This document shows positions 1-6,788 of a DNA stretch of 39,512 nt, piece by piece. Origin of the DNA: a virus; the IMG/VR virus record IMGVR_UViG_3300032288_002644, positions 1 to 39,512 of that record, one strand, 5' to 3'. Position numbers and translations under genes: made by a program. Position 1 is the stretch's first letter; every line of letters starts with the position of its first letter. The notes beneath the pieces were generated by a model that did not search any database, had not been told where the DNA came from, and was given only the letters and a program-made list of their open reading frames with translations.

Positions 1-123
1 GGAGCCTGCCGGAATCATCAGTCGGGCGTTCGCCGCTTTACGCATATGTTCCAGAATGGTGGATCGCGCACGATTGTAGGCGTACTGGATGTCGCGGGCT
101 GGGGTGAGCAGGGTGTGTCCGAC
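1..123. repeat. Terminal direct repeat, left copy (circular overlap)
   Basis: These 123 bases recur exactly as the last 123 bases of the window. The portal reading frame passes through the repeat in one frame when the ends are joined once, giving a 1950-bp gene of 650 codons. This fits a circular or circularly permuted genome assembled with a fixed-length overlap better than a true short terminal repeat, because the repeat lies inside a gene and is not flanked by a packaging signal. The unique genome is 39,389 bp. Confidence 0.95.
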
Positions 124-1017
124 CCATGTGCGAGGGATACGGCGTTGCGTGAACACCGCAAGGTTCAGGCTGGAGAACGGGAACGGCCAGCCTTGCCCGT
201 CACCGTACGAGTACACCTGCTTGTTGTTGACGACATGAACCACACAACCAGGAGTCCGGTTGGTGGGACGTTCGTAATAGCAGTAAACGAGGGTCAGACG
301 AGGCGGTTGACCTTGGGGGCGACGTGACAGCAGGGTGCGGTGCCGTGCCGACAGGGCGGCTTCGGCGTCCGGCACAGGGTCCCAATCCAAGTTGTACCGT
401 TCTTTCACCTGTTCGGGCGGTAGGGCGACGCAACGAATCCAGTAGCGGGCCGACTCCACATCAGGGCTACCTGGTTCGAGACAGAACTCGGAGATACCTA
501 ACGGGGTGAGGCGAACCCCACCGGCAGGGATGTCCACGCCGGTTACAGGGTCGGTGGCAACGATCTTGCCTAAACCGGGGTCCCAGTCCACCGAAATGGC
601 TGCGGCACCACCAAAAAGGGTTTGGAGCAGAGATTCTTCACGAATCTCAGCCCAATCCTGTTCGTGTGCTTCGGAGAGCAACAGTTGCTCTTGGAGGCGT
701 TGACGGCGCAAACTGGAGTCGTCAATACCGGACGGTTCCACTTCCCACACCAGCGGGGAACGGGTCATTCGGGCGATCAGGTTTGTGACTCGGGGGCCGA
801 ACTTGTCGACGGTGATACGGGTGAAGCGTTCCGCTTCGGTCGCATAATCGAGTTCTTGGACGATGTTACGGGTGTGATCCCACCACACCCATTGGTGGCC
901 ACCGAAGTACGAAGCGTTCATCCAGTAGTCGCGTCGCTCTTTGAGCAGATACTGGTCGGCTTTGCTCCACAGGTTGATGACTTCCTGCGGTGAAGGTGGT
1001 TGCCACGGCTTGTTCAC
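1..1017 (-). CDS. Portal protein, N-terminal 339 codons (gene continues at the other end of the window)
   Basis: This is the first half of a 649-residue portal protein; the rest is at 38457-39389. The portal forms the dodecameric ring at one capsid vertex through which DNA is packaged and ejected. The start is the GTG at 1017, which overlaps the TGA of the upstream gene (GTGA), with a weak GAGG about ten bases before it. Readable landmarks are an N-terminal W/Y-rich stretch (WSKADQYLLKERRDYW), ARMTRSPLVWEVEP around residue 88, a glycine-rich turn LFGGAAAISVDWDP near 135, and WVGHTLLTPARDIQYAYN just before the junction. The layout (terminase, two small genes, portal, scaffold, capsid) supports the call, and the length suits podovirus portals. 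The assignment rests on gene order and overall character, since no search was possible. Confidence 0.85.
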   Translation of the reverse strand, partial: MNKPWQPPSPQEVINLWSKADQYLLKERRDYWMNASYFGGHQWVWWDHTRNIVQELDYATEAERFTRITVDKFGPRVTNLIARMTRSPLVWEVEPSGIDDSSLRRQRLQEQLLLSEAHEQDWAEIREESLLQTLFGGAAAISVDWDPGLGKIVATDPVTGVDIPAGGVRLTPLGISEFCLEPGSPDVESARYWIRCVALPPEQVKERYNLDWDPVPDAEAALSARHRTLLSRRPQGQPPRLTLVYCYYERPTNRTPGCVVHVVNNKQVYSYGDGQGWPFPFSSLNLAVFTQRRIPRTWVGHTLLTPARDIQYAYNRARSTILEHMRKAANARLMIPAGS

Positions 1018-1220
1018 GGTCCTACTGCCTCAACTGGGGTCTGCCACGCGGTGCGGGCTTTGTTGTCGTCACGATCTTTCTTGCGAGCTTTCGGTGTCCG
1101 TTCCATTGCTACCGCAACAGCCGGATTCTTGGCCAACAATAGATTAGTCAGACGACGGTTCTCCCGAAGCAGAACTAGACAGAGAACGCCCAGAATCGCT
1201 ATGGACACCGCAGCGATCAC
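1014..1220 (-). CDS. Small single-pass membrane protein, 68 aa
   Basis: The protein opens with a hydrophobic segment (residues about 2-17, AAVSIAILGVLCLVLL) followed by a basic, polar tail rich in K, R and D, which predicts an N-terminal membrane anchor with a cytoplasmic tail. It sits between a zinc-site protein and the portal gene and is joined to both by 4-bp overlaps, so it is translated from the packaging and head transcript. I do not recognise the family. A role in virion assembly or in the membrane during infection is equally open. Confidence 0.6.
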   Translation of the reverse strand: MIAAVSIAILGVLCLVLLRENRRLTNLLLAKNPAVAVAMERTPKARKKDRDDNKARTAWQTPVEAVGP

Positions 1221-1705
1221 AGGTCACCTACGAAGTCGGTGTCAATGGCAGGGGTTTCCTCCCGACGAGGGCGACCGCGCTTGCGGGCGAGGGGTGCGTC
1301 CGGCTCGGATGGTGCGTCATCCGGCGCAGGATCGCCCCCGTCGGTCGGAGGTACAGAGCCTGCCTTCTCTGTAGAACCAAACTGTACACCATCAACAGCC
1401 CCAGCGATAGCGGCTAGACGTGCTTCAGCGTCTTCGGCTCGGGCGGCGAGTTCGTTGGCGACACGATGAGCGGACGAAAGTTCGCCGTAACGCACCAACT
1501 CCAATCCTCGAGAGTCCATGCACATACGCCCAATTTCGATAGCGCAGTCGGCACAAATGTACAGACGGGTCACCGCAGACGGGTTCGGGTCTTCAGGACT
1601 GTTATGTCCATCCAAGTCCTGTTCCATGTCGATGATCGGCTTGGCCACACCACGGCAAATCCAACAGCAACCAGGCAGATAGTTGTAGTTGTCGACGAGC
1701 CTCAT
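1217..1705 (-). CDS. Zinc-site protein with acidic tail, 162 aa, unknown function
   Basis: Two cysteine pairs are visible, CWIC at residues 14-17 and CADC at 51-54, spaced like a four-cysteine zinc-binding fold. They are followed by an alanine-rich probable helix (residues about 75-105) and a disordered, Pro/Asp/Arg-rich C-terminus. The gene starts directly after the large terminase stop and overlaps the next gene by ATGA. Position between terminase and portal suggests a packaging or head accessory role, but that is inference; the zinc site is what the sequence shows. Confidence 0.65.
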   Translation of the reverse strand: MRLVDNYNYLPGCCWICRGVAKPIIDMEQDLDGHNSPEDPNPSAVTRLYICADCAIEIGRMCMDSRGLELVRYGELSSAHRVANELAARAEDAEARLAAIAGAVDGVQFGSTEKAGSVPPTDGGDPAPDDAPSEPDAPLARKRGRPRREETPAIDTDFVGDL

Positions 1706-3280
1706 TCACCATCTCCGTTTCTTGGCTGTTTTGTCCAGCCGTTCAATGAACTTCTGCACCTTACCTTCGGCACCGGGCAGACTTTGTGTCTTTCGACGAC
1801 CTATCTCTGTGTAAGGACGGCAGGCGAGAAGATAGCGGAGTGCGTCCACCGCATGGTCTTCGTCGTCGGTGTCAATGTCCTCAACTTGGATTTTAGCGTG
1901 ACGCATCGCCGGAAGTGTGCGAACAAGGTTTTCGCACGTTTTGAACACCTGCAGTTTCGGTTGACCGGTGACCGGCGACGGTTGCAAGTAGCGTCGCACG
2001 TTCTGCCAGCCGGACACTCGGGCGTTCTTGGCGCGAGTCACATGGACACCCAAACTGTTGTACACACCGGCGACGGTGGTTCCCATGCCGGACGTGTTGC
2101 TGTAGGTGGACGGGTCGATAGCGGTGGCGGTGATCGGCTCTTGGCGTCCGTTCGCCATCTTGGACATTTCTTTGACTTGCGCCGCCTGCTGGGCGACAGT
2201 CAGGTTTCGCTGGTATGCCTCCCGATAGACGTAGCACACCCCTGTCGCGGGGTCCCATGCACCCCAAAGACAGCAGTACGGGTTGGCGGTACCGAAGTCG
2301 ATTCCACGGTATCGGGGCCATTCTTCAGGTATTTCGAACGGTTCTACGACGTGCAGGTCACGCCGGAACTCGGTGAAATACTGGCCGGTGAACGTGTCCC
2401 AGTCACCTAACAGTTTCTGTTTGCGTTCCGTTTCAGGGAGCATCGACAGGTGCTTGCGATAGGTGGGGTCGATGTGCGGGTTGTCGTCCACCGTTGACGG
2501 CACGAACGCCACCACCAGATGGTCGTTCGGGTCGTGCGGAATCTCGAGGCGGGCCAGCTCTTCGTTGTCGTCGGGTAGTTCGACGCGGCGCACAATGTCA
2601 GGGTTCTCGAAGCCTTCACGCACGTCGTAGACGACCGCAAACCGGCCATGTTGGGTGGGTTGCACCAGCATCCGATACAGGAACGTGTGGCCTCGGTCGC
2701 CAGGGTTGGTGGCGAACAGAACGTGGGTTCTCACACCCTGGTTCGCCATCCGTTTGGAGGTTCGCAGACGGCCTGAGATCATCAGCATCTGGTACGGGGT
2801 GAACTGGGTTGCCTCGTCGAACCCGATGAAGTCGTACTCGGCACTCATGTACTGGCCGACATCCTCGTCTCGGGCGCAGAAGCCGTACTCGATCACCGAC
2901 CCGTTCTCGTACCACCATGCTTTCACGTTGTCAATGGAGCGCAACTGAGCGGATACGTCTAGTTGGGCGTACCGCACCTGTGAGCGGATGATCAGCGACC
3001 GGCGCAGTTCGGGGAGCGCGGTTCGGATCAGCAGAGTGCGGTGACCAGGGTATTTGGTGGACAGTTCGTGGGCGTGGTAGGCGAGCAACTCGGATTTGCC
3101 TCCACCGGCAGCACCGCCATACAGCAACCAGTCGGTTTTGCCGACCAGGATGTGCGCCCGTTCCTGCCGAATGTTGCCGGTCAGCCTCCACGCCGACATA
3201 TCGGCCTCGAGAAGGCGCAGATATTCGTCTTGTTCGGCGGGTGTGAGTTGAACAAACTCGTCGTCAGACAGCAGATTCAC
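1706..3280 (-). CDS. terL: Terminase large subunit (packaging ATPase and nuclease)
   Basis: The motor that translocates DNA into the prohead and cuts it. The N-terminal ATPase carries Walker A GGAAGGGKS (residues 55-63), Walker B FIGFDEA (151-157) and a coupling-type motif FATNPGDRG (189-197). The C-terminal RNase H-like nuclease shows its acidic residues in GIDFG (Asp328), AIDPS (Asp389) and DHAVDALRY (about 470). At 524 residues it is full length. The start ATG overlaps the stop of the probable small subunit gene (ATGA), as is usual for terminase pairs. All expected motifs are intact. Confidence 0.95.
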   Translation of the reverse strand: MNLLSDDEFVQLTPAEQDEYLRLLEADMSAWRLTGNIRQERAHILVGKTDWLLYGGAAGGGKSELLAYHAHELSTKYPGHRTLLIRTALPELRRSLIIRSQVRYAQLDVSAQLRSIDNVKAWWYENGSVIEYGFCARDEDVGQYMSAEYDFIGFDEATQFTPYQMLMISGRLRTSKRMANQGVRTHVLFATNPGDRGHTFLYRMLVQPTQHGRFAVVYDVREGFENPDIVRRVELPDDNEELARLEIPHDPNDHLVVAFVPSTVDDNPHIDPTYRKHLSMLPETERKQKLLGDWDTFTGQYFTEFRRDLHVVEPFEIPEEWPRYRGIDFGTANPYCCLWGAWDPATGVCYVYREAYQRNLTVAQQAAQVKEMSKMANGRQEPITATAIDPSTYSNTSGMGTTVAGVYNSLGVHVTRAKNARVSGWQNVRRYLQPSPVTGQPKLQVFKTCENLVRTLPAMRHAKIQVEDIDTDDEDHAVDALRYLLACRPYTEIGRRKTQSLPGAEGKVQKFIERLDKTAKKRRW

Positions 3281-3831
3281 GATGCGCCGTCCCCAATCGC
3301 GCGCAAACCGGCCTCGACACGCCGTTTCGCCTCGAGTTTCAGCTCTTCGAGACGCATGAGACGGTCTTCGGGGCTTCCGGTGCGCTGTTCTTGGATGGAG
3401 GTCGCCTGACCGGACTCCAAACGCAGGATGTCATACCAGATTTTCGCCACTTTGGTGGCTTCTTCAGCGGATTTGATCTCCCATTCACCGCCAGCGAGCC
3501 TCAAACCCAGTTCGACGATGATGCCTTGCGCCAATTTGGGGAGGATTTCGCGTGAAGCGACCCCTGAAGCGAGCATTTCCTCACCCAAAGCCTTCAACTG
3601 GGCGGCACGTTTCTTCTGTTCTTCCCGATCCAACGTCTTTTTGACGCGAGCCTCATCCAGATCGGCGGCCCGACGGGTGCGAGCAACCTGCTGTTTCTCT
3701 CCGGCCACCTCAATTTCGACTGTTGACAGGTCGTCAACCACCCGATGCACCGGGATCGCCTGGTTTGGGCGTCGACCTTTGATGCCGTCAGCGATCTCTC
3801 GAGCCGAATCAGACACTTTGCGTGTGGTCAT
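3277..3831 (-). CDS. Probable terminase small subunit, 184 aa
   Basis: The gene directly precedes and overlaps the large terminase, the usual place for the small subunit that recognises phage DNA. The protein is charged and largely helical. Its N-terminal 60 residues are basic, and a long K/R/E-rich helix (about 65-95) and a C-terminal E/R-rich helix (about 155-180) could form the oligomerisation core. No clear helix-turn-helix motif stands out by eye, so the call rests mainly on synteny. An alternative is a head-assembly accessory protein. Confidence 0.45.
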   Translation of the reverse strand: MTTRKVSDSAREIADGIKGRRPNQAIPVHRVVDDLSTVEIEVAGEKQQVARTRRAADLDEARVKKTLDREEQKKRAAQLKALGEEMLASGVASREILPKLAQGIIVELGLRLAGGEWEIKSAEEATKVAKIWYDILRLESGQATSIQEQRTGSPEDRLMRLEELKLEAKRRVEAGLRAIGDGAS

Positions 3832-4112
3832 ACAACAATCTTGCCGTCAATGATGTCGTGCAACGTGGCCCACACTTGCATGGACAGCGATGCGACAGCC
3901 TGACAGGCCACCATTTCACCGGCGGTCAACGTCCCCACATCATAGGAACGTTCGGCAAGCTCCAAAGTGTGCGCCGCAGCCAAAAACGCCACCTTGCACT
4001 CCTTGGGTGTGAGGAACACGCCTTGAGATTCGAGCGCGAACCGGGCTTGCGCCACCAACTGGTCGTTCCCCAGTCGGAGAACCGTACCCATCAAATCATC
4101 AACAACACTCAT
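3828..4112 (-). CDS. Small helical protein, 94 aa, unknown function
   Basis: The start is placed at the ATG at 4112, which overlaps the TGA of the upstream PP-loop gene (ATGA), rather than at the ATG eight codons further upstream. The protein is alpha-helical and Ala/Leu-rich (AFLAAAHTLELAER), with a hydrophobic C-terminus. It has no recognisable motif. Its place one gene before the probable small terminase makes a DNA-recognition or packaging role possible, and it could itself be the small terminase. The tight coupling on both sides supports it being a real gene. Confidence 0.6.
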   Translation of the reverse strand: MSVVDDLMGTVLRLGNDQLVAQARFALESQGVFLTPKECKVAFLAAAHTLELAERSYDVGTLTAGEMVACQAVASLSMQVWATLHDIIDGKIVV

Positions 4113-4918
4113 GTCCAACAATACCCTTCGTCGCATTTGCCTTCGTTGAACGTATCTTCGTCAAACAACGTCGGTCCGGCTTCTTGTGCCGCCTCATCTA
4201 GGGGCATTCTCTTGTCTGTAAGGTAGCAGGGAGCGCGGTCAAGGCTGGCTCGGACGGTGTTGATGTGGCGTTCCAGTTCAACGGACTTCCAAAACAGTTC
4301 GGGTTCATCTCGACGCATTTCCCGCCACGTCTGCAACCGGTGGAACGGACAGAAGAAACATGAGGACTTGGGCGGGACGGGCAGACCTGCATCTTTGATG
4401 ACCTGCATACAGGCCGTCCGATCTAGCCCAAGATCAAGCAGCGGGTATATGGGCTTCTCATGGGGGAGAGTTTTCTTGTTGTTGGCACGGTGGAACTCGT
4501 CGGTCGAGATGCCAATCATCACGTCAGCAGGCTCATCTTTTGTTGCTCCGTGCTGTTTGAGCCATTTGGCGACTACCGCCACCTTGTAGTCATAGGTGCA
4601 TGATCGGTTGCCAGGAGCGTTCGTTTCCGACATCCGCACCGGAATCTTGATTGACCGACTTCCTTCGCGAGTGATCTCATCCCACAGGGTACGGGTCGTG
4701 CCGTCTCGCATGGTGCGTTTCAGCTCTAAAACCTTTAGCCCTCGTTCGGCGGCCCACGGGATCGCAACATTTCGCACATACTCCAATGTCGCTGGATGTT
4801 CGCTGTCATCCCCAACATTCGAGAATAGGGCGGCGTCAACCGGACCTAGTTTGCCTTGAGCGGCCAGCACAACCAAAGCAGTTGATTGCACCCCGCCACC
4901 ATAAGAAATAACCCTCAC
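4109..4918 (-). CDS. PP-loop enzyme of the PAPS reductase / adenine nucleotide alpha-hydrolase type
   Basis: The start is GTG at 4918, seven bases after a strong GGAGG; the ATG 14 codons upstream has no such site. The protein opens directly with the PP-loop SYGGGVQST (residues 5-13), the pyrophosphate-binding motif of ATP- or PAPS-using enzymes. Cysteines at 107 (NRSCTYDYK) and in CFFCPFH (187-190) resemble the metal or Fe-S sites of the PAPS-reductase-like phage family and of DndC-type sulfur-transfer enzymes. It is the first gene of the packaging operon, facing the control region. Family-level knowledge allows sulfate reduction, nucleic-acid thiolation or base modification; the sequence does not decide between them. 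Confidence 0.75.
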   Translation of the reverse strand: MRVISYGGGVQSTALVVLAAQGKLGPVDAALFSNVGDDSEHPATLEYVRNVAIPWAAERGLKVLELKRTMRDGTTRTLWDEITREGSRSIKIPVRMSETNAPGNRSCTYDYKVAVVAKWLKQHGATKDEPADVMIGISTDEFHRANNKKTLPHEKPIYPLLDLGLDRTACMQVIKDAGLPVPPKSSCFFCPFHRLQTWREMRRDEPELFWKSVELERHINTVRASLDRAPCYLTDKRMPLDEAAQEAGPTLFDEDTFNEGKCDEGYCWT

Positions 4919-4950
4919 CCCTGAACCTCCGTATCCGCAGAGACCATCAC

Positions 4951-4968
4951 CGTAACACAACTGTTACG
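4951..4968. promoter_or_regulatory. Inverted repeat CGTAACA-n4-TGTTACG, possible operator
   Basis: Perfect 7-bp arms separated by CAAC lie 33 bases upstream of the PP-loop gene start, just downstream of the candidate TTGACA promoter. The arms contain the same GTAAC core that recurs near the rightward promoter, so one DNA-binding protein could control both directions. Confidence 0.5.
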
Positions 4969-4997
4969 AAGAATCGTGCAACTCTCCGACAACCATC

Positions 4998-5027
4998 TGC
5001 TACTGTGACGGCGTCTGCTCCTGTCAA
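4998..5027 (-). promoter_or_regulatory. Candidate promoter for the leftward packaging operon
   Basis: A perfect TTGACA (minus strand, 5027-5022) lies about 105 bases before the PP-loop gene. The matching -10 is poor (AGTAGC at 17 or GTAGCA at 18 bases), so either an activator is needed or the true start lies elsewhere. TTGACA also heads the other two leftward operons (15233 and 37599), which supports the reading. Confidence 0.35.
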
Positions 5028-5061
5028 AAGGTTTAGACAAACTCCATGGGTCGTGGAGAAA

Positions 5062-5097
5062 CCGCTGGGAGCAATCTGTCAGGGTTGCTCCCAGCGG
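5062..5097. terminator. 13-bp perfect hairpin, possible terminator
   Basis: The arms CCGCTGGGAGCAA (5062-5074) and TTGCTCCCAGCGG (5085-5097) pair perfectly around a 10-base loop. On the minus strand the stem is followed by TTTCT, a short pyrimidine tract; on the plus strand there is none. It could stop leftward transcripts begun inside the hub, insulate the two operons, or be a structured element of a small RNA. Confidence 0.45.
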
Positions 5098-5449
5098 CAC
5101 AACCAACAACAACGGTTCGTATCGAGACGAACACATGACCTGGCCGGAAACTGCACCCGGCTGTGGTGACACACGGAAACGTGGGTAGACCCTCATGCAT
5201 CGACGCGAGGGAGCAGCGTTCTCTAACGTAAAGACGAAGGTTGTCCACCGAACAAACTAGACCGGCACCCTGAGGCTACTAGCCCGAATTGTGGGGGAAG
5301 GAACACCTCCAGCTCTGTCACAAGGGTTGAGGATGCGAGGCTGAGGAACGAAGCCGAAGCATCGACCCAACGAGCGAAGCGAGGCGGGAGGCTCTAGACG
5401 CGCAGCACAACGACCTGCATAAACATGCAGCCATGCAACCGTAACAATC

Positions 5450-5466
5450 GTAACGCAACCGCAACA
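5450..5466 (+). repeat. 17-bp repeat GTAACG(C/T)AACCGCAACA, copy 1
   Basis: This 17-mer recurs at 5821-5837 with one base changed (C to T at position 7). A further GTAAC lies nine bases upstream at 5441. The second copy overlaps the palindrome in front of the rightward block, so both copies may bind the same regulator, for instance through DNA looping, or act as origin iterons. Confidence 0.55.
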
Positions 5467-5531
5467 AAGCGCTCGAGCCGCCCACACCCCGGTTAGGGGG
5501 GCCAAAAAATACGGGAGATTGTAGTAGTAGA

Positions 5532-5582
5532 GGGGGGGTGGGGTCCCCCCGTGGGTGCATGGTGGGGGTGGGGTGGGGGTGG
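5532..5582 (+). other. G-quadruplex-prone G tract
   Basis: G runs of seven (5532-5538), four (5540-5543), three (5553-5555), five (5564-5568), four (5570-5573) and five (5575-5579) lie on the plus strand. The last three are separated by single T bases. Four runs of three or more with short loops meet the usual G-quadruplex pattern. A CCCCCC run at 5545-5550 could alternatively pair with a G run as a hairpin. The tract lies in the middle of the divergent hub. Confidence 0.6.
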
Positions 5583-5811
5583 TCACGGCACGGGCAGGGG
5601 TGGGGCATGGCGACGGGGTGACGCTGTCCGACACAGGTCGGGACGGGTGGCAAGGGGCTGGGGCATGGCTGGGCAGATTCGACCGACAGGGCAAGGGACT
5701 GCCGACTACGTCGGTCACCCTCTCGCCGTACCGGCTCGGGGTCTCGGCTCACCGGCGTACATTCCGACAGGGGTCTGCATGATTATGCGCCTAGGTGAAT
5801 CTTCATGAATT

Positions 5812-5835
5812 TTGCGGTTTGTAACGTAACCGCAA
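5812..5835. promoter_or_regulatory. Palindrome TTGCGGTT-n8-AACCGCAA, probable operator
   Basis: Perfect 8-bp arms flank the spacer TGTAACGT. The element ends 11 bases before a TAAACT -10-like box and covers the place where the -35 contact would be, a typical repressor or activator arrangement. It contains copy 2 of the 17-bp hub repeat (5821-5837) with its tandem GTAACGTAAC. Confidence 0.55.
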
Positions 5836-5837
5836 CA
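5821..5837 (+). repeat. 17-bp repeat GTAACG(C/T)AACCGCAACA, copy 2
   Basis: This is the partner of the copy at 5450-5466, 371 bases away. Here it overlaps the right arm of the palindrome at 5812-5835, which places it in the putative promoter of the rightward block. Confidence 0.55.
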
Positions 5838-5852
5838 TGGAAGGGGTAAACT
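5829..5852 (+). promoter_or_regulatory. Candidate promoter of the rightward block
   Basis: TAAACT at 5847-5852 fits the TAnnnT -10 pattern. No good -35 box is seen; the region where it would lie is covered by the palindrome, suggesting activator dependence. The GGGTAAAC core recurs at 8812-8819 before the other rightward transcription unit, which supports a promoter role. Confidence 0.4.
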
Positions 5853-5892
5853 CCGACGCATGGCAACAACGCCGAACCCGAAAGGATCACCC

Positions 5893-6150
5893 ATGTTCAC
5901 CGTATGGCAGACATTCAGCACCGACGAACTCGCACCGCCCGATCAGATGCGGTACCTCGCCCAATTCGACGACGAAACCACCGCGCGCTCGTTCGCATTC
6001 AACGCCTACGAAATCCTCGCCCCCCGACAGGCATACTGGATGGAGACATCGGTCGTCGTGATCGCCGGAAACACCACCGCCGACGGCTACCCCGATTTCG
6101 TCGCCGACATTTTCGACGGCCTCACTCTCGCCGATCTCATCCGTTCCTAA
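5893..6150 (+). CDS. Small acidic protein, 85 aa, unknown function
   Basis: The start is the ATG at 5893, preceded by AAAGGA and six bases, matching the CGAAAGGA sites of the next two genes. An in-frame ATG at 5860 lacks such a site and lies very close to the promoter. The protein is acidic and has a central hydrophobic strand (WMETSVVVIAG, residues about 49-59), like a compact alpha/beta fold. It resembles nothing I know. It is the first gene of the rightward block, so it is probably made early. A long structured leader separates it from the next gene. Confidence 0.6.
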   Translation: MFTVWQTFSTDELAPPDQMRYLAQFDDETTARSFAFNAYEILAPRQAYWMETSVVVIAGNTTADGYPDFVADIFDGLTLADLIRS

Positions 6151-6203
6151 TCCCCTACAGCGTCGCCCTAGGGGGCTTGGTGGTGGTGCGATCCCACCCC
6201 GAC

Positions 6204-6238
6204 GCACTCCGACCACTCAGGTCGGTACAACGAAAGGA
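6204..6238 (+). promoter_or_regulatory. Hairpin plus ribosome-binding-site cassette, copy 1
   Basis: The cassette reads GCACTCCGACC, a five-base loop, GGTCGG, then ACAACGAAAGGA, and ends nine bases before the ATG of the next gene. CCGACC (6209-6214) pairs with GGTCGG (6220-6225). Copy 2 at 6834-6868 differs at only four positions, all in the loop or next to the stem. A degenerate copy without the stem precedes the first gene (CTCCGAC at 5851, CGAAAGGA ending at 5885). The hairpin stands just before the Shine-Dalgarno site, where it could set translation level. Confidence 0.6.
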
Positions 6239-6247
6239 CACCCGACC

Positions 6248-6781
6248 ATGACACCCGAACCCTGCGAACTCTGCGAAGAACCAGAAACGCTCTGCACCTG
6301 CTGGCGATGCATGGACTGCGAGACGCTCCACGTCGACGACGCCGATGCAATGGAGTCTGACACGGGCGAAATGGTGTGCCTCGGATGCTGGTCGGCGACC
6401 GATCCGACCGCCGTCGGCGACTGGGTCACGTTCCTGGTCGACGGAGACGGCGAACGCCTGACGGGTCGCGTCATCAAAACCAACGTCGCGGACGGACTGC
6501 CCGAACATTGGAGCGTCGCCGGAACGGAACCCGTCCACCACGTCGCCATCCCGAACAATGGAGTCTGGGCAATCCACCCGTCGTGCATCGTGGCCACGGG
6601 CGAAGACGCCGACAACTGCCCGACCGACTATATGATCAAAATCCGGTTCACCGCCAACCGTCCGCTCACCAAGGACGAACTCGACGACCTTGTGAATGCC
6701 GTGGCCGTGCAGATTGAAGAACCGCAGACCGACCACCACGACGCCACGTTCAGCACGTCCCACATCGTCGTCGACTACTGA
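6248..6781 (+). CDS. Cysteine-rich zinc-site protein, 177 aa, unknown function
   Basis: The N-terminal 47 residues hold many cysteines in pairs (CELC at 6-9, CTCWRCMDC at 16-24, CLGC at 44-47), consistent with two zinc-ribbon-like sites. The remainder looks like a beta-rich domain (WVTFLVDGDGERLTGRV, then WAIHPSCIV) ending in an acidic region and a beta-like tail. The start ATG follows CGAAAGGA with good spacing. A nucleic-acid-binding or host-takeover role is possible for such early phage zinc proteins, but nothing here fixes it. Both flanking intergenic stretches carry the repeated hairpin cassette. Confidence 0.6.
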   Translation: MTPEPCELCEEPETLCTCWRCMDCETLHVDDADAMESDTGEMVCLGCWSATDPTAVGDWVTFLVDGDGERLTGRVIKTNVADGLPEHWSVAGTEPVHHVAIPNNGVWAIHPSCIVATGEDADNCPTDYMIKIRFTANRPLTKDELDDLVNAVAVQIEEPQTDHHDATFSTSHIVVDY

Positions 6782-6788
6782 CCCCACC

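Larger units (their letters stand above)
4919..5892. other. Divergent non-coding control hub (974 bp)
   Basis: No convincing gene lies here. The open frames have poor composition (Pro/Arg or Gly runs) and no ribosome-binding sites. The stretch separates the leftward packaging operon from the rightward block. It holds a TTGACA box, six GTAAC/GTTAC boxes (4952, 4963, 5441, 5450, 5821, 5826), a 13-bp hairpin at 5062-5097, a 6-bp inverted repeat CTGCAT/ATGCAG at 5415-5430, a second weak nested hairpin around 5335-5367, a G-quadruplex-prone tract at 5532-5582, and an 8-bp-arm palindrome at 5812-5835. By position and content it is the best candidate for the main switch region and possibly the replication origin. 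Confidence 0.7.

Noticed and set aside
1466-2410. A 314-codon plus-strand frame opposite the large terminase
   Set aside because: The terminase frame has all motifs intact, while this frame shows only antisense composition.
5331-5400. Repeated GAGCGAAGCGAGG-like sequence suggesting a tRNA or mobile element remnant
   Set aside because: It folds only as a weak nested hairpin, has no cloverleaf or terminal inverted repeats, and nothing around it suggests transposition.
5257-5752. Two minus-strand frames of about 150 codons in the hub
   Set aside because: Pro/Cys/Arg/Ser-rich composition produced by the G-rich plus strand, no ribosome-binding sites, and no coupling with neighbours in a genome where coupling is the rule.
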